From Prochlorothrix hollandica PCC 9006 = CALU 1027 (GTDB lineage Bacteria; Cyanobacteriota; Cyanobacteriia; Prochlorotrichales; Prochlorotrichaceae), in assembly GCF_000332315.1 (NCBI RefSeq), contig NZ_KB235937.1, positions 132,588 to 196,587 of the forward strand: DNA of 64,000 nucleotides, given 5' to 3'. Below, one piece after another: positions 8,631 through 17,839 of this stretch; position 1 is the stretch's first letter; every line of letters starts with the position of its first letter. The notes under the pieces were generated by a model, which was not told the DNA's origin, did no database searches, and was given only the letters and a program-made list of their open reading frames with translations. A program made the translations under genes and the position numbers.

Positions 8631-10860
8631 CCCCAGAGGTAGCCGAAGAGCGGCGACGACGACGACGGTTTTCCGCTTGGGGCTTGGGTTTCGGTAAACT
8701 ACTCTCCTTGGGCACAGGGGTCTCTTTCAGGGAACCACTGTCCGTTAGGGAACCACTACCCCGAGGCTCCACTCGCGGCAGGATCAGGGGAGCGCTGGTG
8801 GGAGTGCCCACAGGCAAGGGGTTCAGGGCCGCCGTAATTTTAGGAATGGACGGTTGTTGGGTCGGTCGTGGGGTCGATCGGGACGGGACTTCCGCTGCCC
8901 GTGGCTCCGGGGCTGACCACGCACCCGCCATCATCGCCGCCGCCACCGTGGGAGACAGGCTAGGAGGCTCAGATCCGGTCTCAGAACCCTGGGATGGCTC
9001 ACTGGGATAGCGGGGGTCAAAGGTGTCCGACGGCAGATCTGTGGCCCCTGGATCCACCTCGTTGGGGGACTTAATCTGAATCACCACATTCCGGGGATTG
9101 TCCACGGACTGACCCGATAGAACCAAGGGCGAAATTCCCATCCAGGAATAAACCTCCTGCTCTGGTTCGGTCATGGCCACGGTGATCACTTCCGGAGGCT
9201 TACCCGGCACCCGTCCCCCCCGGCGGGCACCAAAACGGGGAGTCTCATTGGCACTGCCATACTCAGGGCGCAGGGGACGACGACTCTCGGAGCCATTGCC
9301 CAAAATCGGTGGGGCGATGGGAGCCGGCAGGTCTGGGGTAGTATCCAACGTCAGGGTGGAGCTACTGTCCCCATCCCCCTCGGTTCCCTCATTACCATTG
9401 CGTCGCCGCCGCCGCCGACTGCCCCCATCGCCATAATCCCCATCAGGGGTCTCAGACAGATCACGGCTCTCCCGACTGTCTGGCTCCGCCACCACGCGGC
9501 GCTCTGGCCACGAGGGCTTGGGTGGCTCAGGGGCAACATCGGGGAGCACCGGTGTGCGGGAGGGGACATCGGGCAGTGTCGTCCGGGGGCGCACCTCAAT
9601 CTCAGCGCTGAGATCCAGCTCTGGATCCCCCGGCAGGTGGATCGTGTGGCCGAGTCCCCCGCAGGTGGGGCAATGGCGACCAAAGATCTCGTAAATATTT
9701 TGGCCTTGGCGTTTGCGGGTCAGCTCCACCAGGCCCAACTCCGACAATTGGGCAATTTGGGGGCGGGCCTTATCGGCCTTGAGGGCTTCCTCAAAATGCT
9801 TCAGCACCTGCAACTGATCGCGGCGGGCATCCATATCAATGAAGTCCACCACGATCACCCCGGCCAAATTCCGCAAGCGCAATTGCCGTGCAATTTCCGT
9901 AGCCGCCTCAAAGTTGGTCCACAATACGGTTTCGCGGGCCGTGGACGATCGGGTAAACGATCCCGAGTTCACATCCACCACCGTCAAGGCTTCCGTCGGC
10001 TCAATGATAATGTAGCCCCCCGATGGCAAATCAACGCGGGGCTTGAGGGCTTCGCGAATGGCCGCATTGACCCGGAAATACTCCATGATTGAGGTGCGTT
10101 CCCGGTGCTGATCAATGAGCAAACCCAGGGGAATCCGCCCTGAACCCCAGTTCATCAAATGCTGTTTAACCCGCTTCAGACCGGCGACGGAGTCCACGAC
10201 AATGCGATTGACATCGGCATTATAAACATCCCGCAAAACCCGCTGGATAAAGTCGTCATCCCGGTTCATCAAGGCAGGGGCGCGGGTGTTGACCTGTTCC
10301 TGCTGCACCGTTTCCCACTGGCCTTGGAGGAATTCCAAATCCTCAATAATGGCTTCTTCCGCTACCCCTTCCGCTTCGGTGCGCACCAATAGCCCCATCC
10401 CGGCGGGCTTGACTAAAATGGCTAAGGCCCGCAGGCGACTGCGTTCATTTTCGCTGGAAATCCGCCGGGATAGATTCACCCCCCGCCGGAATGGCATTAA
10501 GACCAAGTAACGACCGGGCAAGGTGATATTACCCGTTAACCGAGGACCCTTATTGCCCGTCGGTTCCTTCATCACCTGCACCAACACTTGCTGCTGCGGC
10601 TCTAGGAGATCGGTGATGGCTCCGGCACTACGGCGCAAGCGCAGAGGTCCCAGGTCACTGACATGAATGAAACCGTTGCGATCGCTATCCCCAATATTGA
10701 CAAAGGCAGCATCAATACCCGGTAAAACATTCTCCACAACCCCCAAGTAAATATCCCCAATCTGATGGGTTCCTTGGGCAACAACCAACTCTTCGATTTG
10801 GTCTTCAGCAAAAACGGCGGCAATACGCTGTTGCTCGGCGATAATAATTTGTTTTGGCAT
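8620..10860 (-). CDS. rne: Ribonuclease E/G family endoribonuclease
   Basis: This 746-aa protein starts mRNA decay and processes rRNA. In order there is an S1-like RNA-binding region ([24 protein letters not shown]), the 5'-sensor/RNase H-like lobe, the catalytic aspartates ([11 protein letters not shown] and VVDFIDMD) and the zinc-link CPTCGGLG (near residue 410). The C-terminal half is low-complexity and acidic/proline-rich, ending [15 protein letters not shown]. The run of six arginines plus SSA is the cyanobacterial nonapeptide reported to bind polynucleotide phosphorylase. An internal RRRRRRNGN patch near residue 500 may be a second basic RNA-binding site. The upstream region carries a family-B element. 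Confidence 0.97.
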   Translation of the reverse strand: MPKQIIIAEQQRIAAVFAEDQIEELVVAQGTHQIGDIYLGVVENVLPGIDAAFVNIGDSDRNGFIHVSDLGPLRLRRSAGAITDLLEPQQQVLVQVMKEPTGNKGPRLTGNITLPGRYLVLMPFRRGVNLSRRISSENERSRLRALAILVKPAGMGLLVRTEAEGVAEEAIIEDLEFLQGQWETVQQEQVNTRAPALMNRDDDFIQRVLRDVYNADVNRIVVDSVAGLKRVKQHLMNWGSGRIPLGLLIDQHRERTSIMEYFRVNAAIREALKPRVDLPSGGYIIIEPTEALTVVDVNSGSFTRSSTARETVLWTNFEAATEIARQLRLRNLAGVIVVDFIDMDARRDQLQVLKHFEEALKADKARPQIAQLSELGLVELTRKRQGQNIYEIFGRHCPTCGGLGHTIHLPGDPELDLSAEIEVRPRTTLPDVPSRTPVLPDVAPEPPKPSWPERRVVAEPDSRESRDLSETPDGDYGDGGSRRRRRRNGNEGTEGDGDSSSTLTLDTTPDLPAPIAPPILGNGSESRRPLRPEYGSANETPRFGARRGGRVPGKPPEVITVAMTEPEQEVYSWMGISPLVLSGQSVDNPRNVVIQIKSPNEVDPGATDLPSDTFDPRYPSEPSQGSETGSEPPSLSPTVAAAMMAGAWSAPEPRAAEVPSRSTPRPTQQPSIPKITAALNPLPVGTPTSAPLILPRVEPRGSGSLTDSGSLKETPVPKESSLPKPKPQAENRRRRRRSSATSGDGD

Positions 10861-10901
10861 TCAAGTTCCTCAAATTGCTGTAGCGCTGAGGGGAGACTGT
10901 T

Positions 10902-10982
10902 GGGTATCAACTTAAGCCGGGATAGTGAGGCACGGAGCGCCCCACTGTCCCGTTAATCTTGTCCCGCTTTAAGCGGTAGCCC
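10902..10982 (+). repeat. Family-B element, copy B1 (81 bp, 8-bp target duplication)
   Basis: This copy defines family B well. GGGTATCAACTTAAGCC opens it and GCTTTAAGCGGTAGCCC closes it. It is flanked on both sides by AGACTGTT (10894-10901 and 10983-10990). It lies in the presumed rne leader. Confidence 0.9.
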
Positions 10983-11067
10983 AGACTGTTGACATTCTGA
11001 GATTTCCTGCGACCTCATCCCTCGACGGTTTTAAAAGACGGTGGTGGACGTTAGAGACACAGACAGA

Positions 11068-11170
11068 TACAGCACTCCTAAATCAGTTGTAAGGATCTCG
11101 ATAGCTGAAACCCTTGGTGTGGTGTGCCCCCTCCGGGGGCACACCACACGACCCATTTAGGACTGCTGTA
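11068..11170 (-). repeat. Family-A element, copy A2 (103 bp)
   Basis: Opposite orientation to A1. Ends are TACAGCACTCCTAAAT and ATTTAGGACTGCTGTA, with a GC-rich central palindrome. Confidence 0.9.
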
Positions 11171-11181
11171 GTGGTGTTGAG

Positions 11182-11232
11182 GTAGTGAAAAGACAGGCTG
11201 TAAGCCTTGTCGTACCGTTACGACTTCACTCC
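11182..11232 (-). repeat. Repeat D, copy 1 (51 bp)
   Basis: This segment matches the reverse complement of 53259-53309 almost perfectly. It has GTAGTGA/TCACT-type ends and an inner GTCGTACCGTTACGAC palindrome. Confidence 0.75.
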
Positions 11233-12817
11233 ATTGGGATCACTACCCACAAACACAATAGAGACACAAGCAAAATCAAGACCCGTTGGCCCGACAACCG
11301 GGTTCCTCGATGGGGAGACGGCGCAGCCGCCCCCTACAACCCTGATTCTCCCGTTGGCACCGGGCCAACACTGGGAATTATTCAAGGTGGCCAACCCCTT
11401 AAGATCGGGGGAACTGATCCAACCACGGGCCGACCCTCCCTACGACGCGGAGCAGCATGGGGGGTTGCGGAATCATCCCGACAGTGAGGAGAGACTTCCG
11501 CCATGGGGCAGGTTTCCCTGGATTTTCGGACAGATTTATTGTTTTACCCACGAATCTGAGGCAGATAATTCCGAGGCACACCTAACCCCAGGACGGGGAG
11601 AGGCATCGGCTGCCACTGACGTTAACCTGGTTTGGGCCAGGGGCTGAAGCCCTTGGGTCTCACCAGAGGCGAAAAACTGAGGGGGTGGGGCTGTAGTCCT
11701 AAGCCACGGTGGCTTTAGCCCAGGGGACTTCCTCCCCGATCGGGGAACCCTGAACTCAGGGGACACCCCAGCCCCAGCCTCCTCCAAAACCGCACTCTGG
11801 AACTTAGCCCCGATGGCTCCCATAACGGCACCAGACCGTTTGTGATATGGCTTTAACCAACCATGCCAGCTATTTCAGCCATTATTGCTCAGTTAAGGGC
11901 AGCGGTAGGGTTTGGCCTGACAGTCGCCTTAAACCAGGGGGCTTAAGACCTGTGATTCACACCGCCTTAGGTGAACCCAAGGCTAGATAGACCAAACCAG
12001 ACCCTGGGCTAGTTGTTAACGGAACGGACAACCATTCAAAGACTAGGAGGGCGGGGCTAAGACAACATAAGACAACAGTAGAAGTAGACCGCCTGAAACC
12101 AGTTCGAGAAGCCGCTGCCAGATGCAGAGGCACATCAGCCAAGGGGGAACACCCTTCCAGTCGGGGGTTGCTAGCCTCAGGGAAGGGGTGTCCTGATGGA
12201 GTCTGACAAAGGTCGTGCTAGGGAGGTTGCGATCGGGGCAAATTTCCCGTTACCTAGGGCCACTCCAGATCCCATGACACCTTGCATACCTGGCTACTCT
12301 CCCCATCCCATCCTTGGAATTTCTAACCGAGGCTTATCTTCACGCCACAGCCTTAATCGCACGGATTTGAGCAAGATATCCCGTTACCTTTGGTTATCGG
12401 CATACGGGCAGGATTGGAGGGCGATCGCCCTTAACCCAGAACCGAGTTACCCTGATGCCACCCCAGGGACGGGAAGCACAGGCCGAGGGTTGCGATCGTC
12501 TCCAATGACAGGGTTCTATCATTGCCCTTGGCTTAGAACGATCGCCCTTGGCCTAGAACGGTCGCCCTTAGCCCAGACTGGACGACCCCAGGCATTACTG
12601 CTAGCCAAACCATCTCTAATCTTTGAACCTGGCCCACAGCTTAATATACCTCAAAGCTAAGCATCTACTCGTCCTTTGGGGGGAAGAAAGCTGCGATCGA
12701 CGGCGGCAACCCGCCAGGGGCGACATCCATGGGGCTAGCCGCGACCCCCAACAGAGGCGATCGGGCTGCCCCGACACCCCCCACCCCAGCCCCCAGGACA
12801 ACCTGGTGATGACCGAG
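11233..12817. other. 1.6-kb gene-poor stretch
   Basis: I see no supportable gene. ORFs here (for example 12196-12660) lack recognisable domains and have a composition like the surrounding non-coding DNA. A three-unit array of about 21 bp, resembling GGCTTAGAACGATCGCCCTT, lies at 12528-12580. Confidence 0.5.
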
Positions 12818-14110
12818 TTATAACCGGGTCCAACTGGCTTCGATGGTCTCCAGCACTTGATCTAAGGGGACCCCGCTGAGGTAGTCCACCACCCCGCTGG
12901 CGAAGGTGCGGTTGACGGCACGGGGCATCAGATCCGAGCCATCATAGCGCAGGGTATCAGCAGACCCTAGAATCTCAATGTCCCGTTGGCTGAGACGATC
13001 GCCATAGGCATCAAGGCCCAGGGTCTGGTAGGGCGAGAGGTGCCCCCCAAAGGTCGCCCAAATGGCCTGGGATTCTGGGGTCAGCAAATAGGCCAAAAAA
13101 GCCTGCCCAGCTTTGGAGTCTTGGAGCATTCCCACCAAGAGATCCCCCACCACCAAGGGCCGACCATAGGCTGGATCGAGGGCGGGGAAGGGGAAAATAT
13201 CCACGGTTTCATCGGCCTGAACCCCTGGGGGGAAGAAGGCGGAAATGAAGCTGGCCTGCTGGTGCAGATAGCAACCGGGGGGATCGCTAAATAGGGGCAG
13301 GGGCGCATCTTGAAACGACAGGCTCAAGGCTCCCGTAGACCCTCCTAGGGTTTGCCGGGGATCCTGGGCAATGCGGCCAAACTGTTCAAAGGCTGCTTTG
13401 ACCGCCGGATGGGTAAAGGGGATTTGATGGCTGGTCCACTGATCGTAGATTTCCGGTCCACCGGTGCGCAGTAGCAAGGTTTCGATCCAATCGGTGCCCA
13501 CCCAGCCGGTGGAATCGCCACTGTCTAGGCCCAGACACCAGGGCACCCCCCCATCGGCGATGATGCGATCGCGCAGCGTTTCCCATTGCTCCCAGGTTTC
13601 GGGCACGGCATAACCCTTGGCGGCAAAGACCTGGGGACGATACCACACCAGACTTTTGAGATAGGTGCGCAGGGAAAAGCCATAGAGGCGATCGCCGACG
13701 GTACCCAAGGCCAAGAGATCTGGTGCAAAGGTGTCTGCTAGGGTGGGGCGATCGAGGAAGGTATCTAGGGGCACAAGTTGGCCACGATCGACAAAATCCC
13801 GTAACAGGCCCAGTTGGGGAAACAGAGCAAAGTCAGGGGGATCCCCGGCTTCCACCCGCACCGGCAACACCGTATCAAAGGCATCAGTGCCTTCATAAAC
13901 CACAGCAATACCCGTGGCTGCGGTAAACGGGGCAAACACCGCCGCCAATTCCGTTTCCCCGCTACCGGTGAGGGTCCCTAGAACCGTCAGGGTGGGGGAC
14001 GCAGCCGCCTTGGATCCAGCGCTAGGCTCACCACCACAGGCCACCAACAGCACCAGGGTCAGGGTCCACCCCAGGAGTCTCCACCACTGCTTCATGATCT
14101 GATTTGACAC
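12818..14110 (-). CDS. Sugar ABC-transporter substrate-binding lipoprotein (orphan)
   Basis: This 430-aa extracellular solute-binding protein (family 1, similar in style to alpha-glucoside or osmolyte binders) has a short basic N-terminus, a hydrophobic stretch and a lipobox LVLLVACGG. It should be lipid-anchored and periplasmic. Recognisable features are TGSGETELAAVFAPFTAATGI, EAGDPPDFALFPQ, TWEQWETLRDRI and a late LTPESQAIWATFGGHLSP. No permease or ATPase gene is nearby, so partners must lie elsewhere. The GTG at 14110 has GAGG 7 nt upstream. The ATG at 14095 is an alternative that also keeps the signal peptide. The GAGG falls in a stretch resembling a family-C element end. Confidence 0.85.
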   Translation of the reverse strand: MSNQIMKQWWRLLGWTLTLVLLVACGGEPSAGSKAAASPTLTVLGTLTGSGETELAAVFAPFTAATGIAVVYEGTDAFDTVLPVRVEAGDPPDFALFPQLGLLRDFVDRGQLVPLDTFLDRPTLADTFAPDLLALGTVGDRLYGFSLRTYLKSLVWYRPQVFAAKGYAVPETWEQWETLRDRIIADGGVPWCLGLDSGDSTGWVGTDWIETLLLRTGGPEIYDQWTSHQIPFTHPAVKAAFEQFGRIAQDPRQTLGGSTGALSLSFQDAPLPLFSDPPGCYLHQQASFISAFFPPGVQADETVDIFPFPALDPAYGRPLVVGDLLVGMLQDSKAGQAFLAYLLTPESQAIWATFGGHLSPYQTLGLDAYGDRLSQRDIEILGSADTLRYDGSDLMPRAVNRTFASGVVDYLSGVPLDQVLETIEASWTRL

Positions 14111-14140
14111 AAGGGCACCTCGATTAATCGGTTTTCAGGC

Positions 14141-14243
14141 TACAGCAGTCCAAAATGGGTCATTTGGTGTGCGCCCTCCGAGCGGACACCACACCAAGGG
14201 TTTCAGCTATCGAGATCCTTACAACTGATTCAGGATTGCTGTA
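14141..14243 (+). repeat. Family-A element, copy A3 (103 bp)
   Basis: TACAGCAGTCC to GGATTGCTGTA, same orientation as A1. Its right TA lies directly against family-C element C2. Confidence 0.9.
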
Positions 14244-14342
14244 GGGCACCTCAAAAAATCCAAATTTTCGCTCCGTGACTCAGGTAAGAATCAGGGTTGT
14301 GGCGGGCGGCTAAGCCGCCCAACCCAATTAACCGAGGTGCCC
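14244..14342 (+). repeat. Family-C element, copy C2 (99 bp, TGTA duplication)
   Basis: GGGCACCTC opens it and GAGGTGCCC closes it. The 4-bp TGTA occurs just before (14240-14243, the last bases of A3) and just after (14343-14346). C2 therefore inserted at the end of A3, or next to it. The inner GGCGGCTAAGCCGCC hairpin is intact. Confidence 0.9.
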
Positions 14343-14346
14343 TGTA

Positions 14347-14784
14347 TCAACTCCCCCAATTGACGTGCCATACCGAGTAATCGTGCAGTAACCTATAATT
14401 TTTAGACTTCTTATCTACTGCTTCTAACTCAGACAATGGAATAACAAACTGTTTCTTGTCTGACACTCTGGCCACAGGAACTGAAATATCCCTACCATGC
14501 TCAACCTTTGCATTGCCTAGGCTGTGTAATTTGTATTCTTCTTGGTATGAACCCCATTTTTCTTTTGATTTTTCATAGTCCTTTGGGTTTCCATAACCAA
14601 ATTCATATCGTTCTTCCCAACTGAAATATCCCATACTTTCAATGCCAGTTAGGATGCAAGGGCAAATTAATTTCGGCTTAAGCCATCGCAAGTAATGCTC
14701 AAGACTTTCTTCACTAACCCTTGGAATTTCAGCCAGCTTAAAAACAGACTTAATTCTGGCAGTCCCCGTATCATAGTTACCCAT
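14347..14784 (-). CDS. AT-rich protein of unknown function (145 aa)
   Basis: I do not recognise this protein. It is 145 aa, hydrophilic and rich in aromatic and charged residues, without signal peptide or membrane segment. The middle (YFSWEERYEFGYGNPKDYEKSKEKWGSY) is the most distinctive part, and there is a CPC motif near residue 42. Base composition is visibly more AT-rich than neighbouring genes, suggesting horizontal transfer. It lies between family-A and family-C elements: its stop codon sits 4 bp from C2, and A4 begins 18 bp before its ATG. The C-terminus may have been shortened by the neighbouring insertion. Confidence 0.6.
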   Translation of the reverse strand: MGNYDTGTARIKSVFKLAEIPRVSEESLEHYLRWLKPKLICPCILTGIESMGYFSWEERYEFGYGNPKDYEKSKEKWGSYQEEYKLHSLGNAKVEHGRDISVPVARVSDKKQFVIPLSELEAVDKKSKNYRLLHDYSVWHVNWGS

Positions 14785-14802
14785 AATTCACGTCAAACAA
14801 GT

Positions 14803-14905
14803 TACAGCAACCCTAAATCAGTTGTAAGGATCTCGAAGGCTGAAACCCTTGGTGTGGTGTGCCCCCTCCGGGGGCACACCACACGACCCATTTAGGACTG
14901 CTGTA
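14803..14905 (-). repeat. Family-A element, copy A4 (103 bp)
   Basis: TACAGCAACCCTAAAT to ATTTAGGACTGCTGTA. A perfect GTGTGGTGTGCCCCC/GGGGGCACACCACAC core palindrome is present. Confidence 0.95.
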
Positions 14906-15054
14906 TGTGGACAATGTAAGTCTAACGGTCTGAGGCTCACCGGACAACAGTTCGCTTTGCAGCACCACCGATGCTTTGCAGCACAACCGATAGAGTAATG
15001 ATCCCTTGCAAGTAACGAGGTTTAAGGGTTTCAGGAGATCTGCCAGTCAACCAG

Positions 15055-16275
15055 CTAACGATGTTCTGTGTTGAGGACTTGTTCTAGACGGCGACTGCCC
15101 AAGGACATGGCATAGCAAAAGGCCCAATAGAGCAGGCCAATGAAACAATAAACCTCCGCACTGCGCCCCACAAACTCTGGGTTGGCCATCACCGATCGAC
15201 TGAGTCCGAGCAATTCCAACAGACCGACAATGGATAACAGGGTTGTGTCTTGGAACAGGCTAATAAACTGACCGACAATGGAGGGAATCGAGACCTTGAG
15301 GGCTTGGGGCAACACCACCAAGCCAACGGTTAAGGGCGTACTTAAGCCCAAGGCATTGGCCGCTTCCACTTGGCCACGGGGGATGGCCTGGAGACCGCCT
15401 CGAATATTTTCCGCCATATAGGCCGCACTGAACAGGGTCAAGCCGACAATGGCTCGCAGCACGCGATCGGGCCGCATCCCCTCCGGCAAAAACAGGGGAA
15501 TCATCACCTGCCCCATGAACAGAATCGAAATGAGGGGCACCCCTCGAATCACTTCAATGTGAAACGTAGACAACCAACGAATGGCAGGCAGTTCACTTTG
15601 GCGACCCAGGGCCAACAGCACTCCCAGGGGAAAACAGAGCAAAATGCTGACCAGGGCTAAGAAGACCGTCAACAGCAGCCCACTCCAGTCACCGGTGGAG
15701 ACTACCGCGAGGCCAAATCCGCCGCGAATCAGCCACAGCCCCACAAAAAAGGCAGCAGACCAGGCCACGGGTAAAACTCGGTTGAGGCTGACCTGGGGCA
15801 GAAGCCGATCCCACAGGTATCCCCCCCAGGCTCCAGCGATCACCAGGATTAAAAGACCCAGCATGACACCCCGATACAACCAAGAGGTGGGGGTTAAGAC
15901 GGTAATGAGGGCCGCGATCGCCAGCCCCGACAACACGGGCAGAGTAAGCAGACGGGGCGATCGGCGGCTCAACCAGCCCCAGCTTAGGCCAGCCAAGGCA
16001 CTAATGAGGGCCAGCACCAACCACAGTCGCCACGACTGATCCGAGGGAAACCGCCCCCCCATCAGCAGGGGCAAGTTGGCCGGAATCACAGCCCATTGGG
16101 CTTCTGCGGTGGCCCATAGCCAAAACCCTCGGCCACTTTGCACCAATATCCAACCCACGATCAGCGTCAACAGGCTGCTAAACCAGTTACTAAACAGGTT
16201 GGTGCGACACCAGACAAGGGGGTTCTCCCGCTGCAACAGGGGAGGACGGCTAGGGGTGGTGGAAACCGAAGTCAT
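15055..16275 (-). CDS. natH: Polar amino-acid ABC transporter permease, NatH/AapM-type
   Basis: This is a 406-aa inner-membrane permease of the polar amino-acid (HAAT) uptake class. The C-terminal half is a typical BPD_transp_1 domain with an EIIRGVP-like start (HIEVIRGVPLISILFMGQ) and the EAA loop (GQVEAANALGLSTPLTVGLVVLPQALKVSIPSIVGQ), where the ATPase docks. The long N-terminal extension with extra membrane segments is usual for AapM/BztC/NatH. It follows the NatG-type permease by about 160 bp on the same strand. No ATP-binding gene follows. In some cyanobacteria the NatFGH permease uses the BgtA ATPase. Confidence 0.85.
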   Translation of the reverse strand: MTSVSTTPSRPPLLQRENPLVWCRTNLFSNWFSSLLTLIVGWILVQSGRGFWLWATAEAQWAVIPANLPLLMGGRFPSDQSWRLWLVLALISALAGLSWGWLSRRSPRLLTLPVLSGLAIAALITVLTPTSWLYRGVMLGLLILVIAGAWGGYLWDRLLPQVSLNRVLPVAWSAAFFVGLWLIRGGFGLAVVSTGDWSGLLLTVFLALVSILLCFPLGVLLALGRQSELPAIRWLSTFHIEVIRGVPLISILFMGQVMIPLFLPEGMRPDRVLRAIVGLTLFSAAYMAENIRGGLQAIPRGQVEAANALGLSTPLTVGLVVLPQALKVSIPSIVGQFISLFQDTTLLSIVGLLELLGLSRSVMANPEFVGRSAEVYCFIGLLYWAFCYAMSLGSRRLEQVLNTEHR

Positions 16276-16293
16276 GGCAGTAAGGGCATAGGG

Positions 16294-16343
16294 GGTGTAT
16301 CAACTTAAGCCGGGACGGTGGGAAGCAGAACGATGGGACGGTC
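16294..16343 (+). repeat. Partial family-B element between the two permease genes
   Basis: GTATCAACTTAAGCCGGGACGGTGG matches the left half of family B. The right half is degenerate. Confidence 0.6.
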
Positions 16344-16433
16344 TAGGGACGGCGGCGGCTGAATGCCAGCCCATCTCAAGGATGGGGAAAACGCCAACGC
16401 TATCTCGCCAGCAACGGGTGGATCTCTGCTGGG

Positions 16434-17600
16434 CTAGCGCTCCCTGAGTTGTACCCAGCGATTGAACCCATTCATCACCAGGGAAATGCTGAGATTAATG
16501 ATGAGATAGGTAGCCATCAGCACAATGAACACCTCCAGGGGTCGCCCAGTTTGGTTCAGGGTTGTGCTGGATACCGAGAATAGGTCCGGATAGCCGATGG
16601 CCAGGGCTAAGCTGGAATTTTTGGCCAGATTCATATACTGGCTGTTCAGGGGGGGAATAATGACCCGCAGTGCCTGGGGCAACACCACCAGCCGCATGAC
16701 TAAGCCTTGCTGAAGGCCGAGGGATCGGGCCGCTTCCCATTGGCCATTGGAGACCGACTGCACCCCCCCCCGCACAATTTCAGCGATAAAGGCAGCGGTA
16801 TAAACCACTAGACCCACCAAAACCCCTGCATACTCCACGGACAATTGCAATCCGCCCGTGCTGCGGCCAGAGGGGTCTAGGGTGGGGAAGTCCCATTGAA
16901 AGGCCACCGTCACCATCAGAACCATGGCCACCCACAACAGGACGAAAATGCCCAATTGAGTCTGGGCCGGACTGCCCTGCTCCACCATTAAATAGGTGCG
17001 CCAGCGCCAGACCACTAGGCTCACCACCAGGGTAATGGCTAGCAATCCTAACCACAGATAAAAACCGCGATCGAGGATGGGCCAGGGCAACTGTATTGCC
17101 GCCCGACTCATGAAGATAGACCCAGGCAGTTGCAGCGGTTCGCGGGGGCGGGGCAAACTCAGAAAAACAACAAAATACCAAAACAGCAATTGCAACAAGA
17201 GGGGTGTATTGCGAATCACTTCCACATAGACTTGGCTCAATTTCCGCACCAGCCAGTTTTGGGAAAAACTGGCAATGCCCACCACGGTGCCCACCACGCT
17301 GGTGGCCACTAGTCCCAAAATAATAATTTTAAATGTGTTTAAAACTCCGGCGACGATCGCCCGACCATAGGGATCCGTGGCACTGTAATCAATTAGGGTT
17401 TCGCCAATGCTGAACCCTGCGGGACTCTTGAGAAAACTGAAGGAGAAGACAAGTCCAGTGCGGCGTAAATTGAGATTAAAGTTATGAAATAGTAGGGCGT
17501 AACCCCCAAACACCAGGGCTAGCACAACCCCTTGAAAAATTATTTTCCAAACGCGATCGTCCCGCCACAGGGGCGTTGTCTGGGATTCGTTAGCAGTCAT
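16434..17600 (-). CDS. natG: Polar amino-acid ABC transporter permease, NatG/AapQ-type
   Basis: This 388-aa integral membrane permease is the partner of the downstream NatH-type protein. The N-terminus is cytoplasmic with a first TM near residue 25. The family-specific periplasmic region (SFSFLKSPAGFSIGETLIDYS) follows, then the permease domain with YVEVIRNTPLLLQLLFWYF. The EAA loop is SNGQWEAARSLGLQQGLVMRLVVLPQALRVIIPPLNSQYMNLAKNSSLA. Length and layout fit AapQ/BztB/NatG. The start is the ATG at 17600, preceded by about 240 bp holding nested repeats after natF. Confidence 0.88.
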   Translation of the reverse strand: MTANESQTTPLWRDDRVWKIIFQGVVLALVFGGYALLFHNFNLNLRRTGLVFSFSFLKSPAGFSIGETLIDYSATDPYGRAIVAGVLNTFKIIILGLVATSVVGTVVGIASFSQNWLVRKLSQVYVEVIRNTPLLLQLLFWYFVVFLSLPRPREPLQLPGSIFMSRAAIQLPWPILDRGFYLWLGLLAITLVVSLVVWRWRTYLMVEQGSPAQTQLGIFVLLWVAMVLMVTVAFQWDFPTLDPSGRSTGGLQLSVEYAGVLVGLVVYTAAFIAEIVRGGVQSVSNGQWEAARSLGLQQGLVMRLVVLPQALRVIIPPLNSQYMNLAKNSSLALAIGYPDLFSVSSTTLNQTGRPLEVFIVLMATYLIINLSISLVMNGFNRWVQLRER

Positions 17601-17654
17601 GGGCTAAAGGGCCGCTAAATAGTGTTGGGAAGAGTCATGGGGAAAATCGCCGAA

Positions 17655-17838
17655 GGCTATCAACATTAAGCCGGGATAGTGGAGTACTGAACACCCCACT
17701 GTCCCGTTAATTTCGTCCCGCTGTACAGCAACCCTAAATCAGTTGCAAGGATCTCGACGACTGAAACCCTTTGGGTGGTGTGCGCCTGGAGGGCGCACAC
17801 CAAACGACCTATTTAGGATGGCTGTAGGCGGAAAACCC
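17655..17838 (+). repeat. Family-B element B3 interrupted by family-A element A5
   Basis: The B left part (GGCTATCAACATTAAGCC...TCCCGCTG) ends at TA. A complete A element follows (17724-17826), then the B right part (GGCGGAAAACCC). Removing A5 leaves about 81-83 bp, the normal B length. A therefore inserted into B at a TA dinucleotide. Confidence 0.85.
17724..17826 (-). repeat. Family-A element, copy A5, nested in B3 (103 bp)
   Basis: TACAGCAACCCTAAAT to ATTTAGGATGGCTGTA, with the central GTGTGCGCC/GGCGCACAC palindrome. Confidence 0.9.
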
Positions 17839-17839
17839 T

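Noticed and set aside
11207-11647. Overlapping plus ORFs after A2
   Set aside because: They begin inside repeat D and element-derived DNA, show no protein family, and have no ribosome-binding site.
12196-12660. 154-aa plus ORF in the gene-poor region
   Set aside because: It contains a tandem array, has low-quality composition, and no motif or homologous pattern is known to me.
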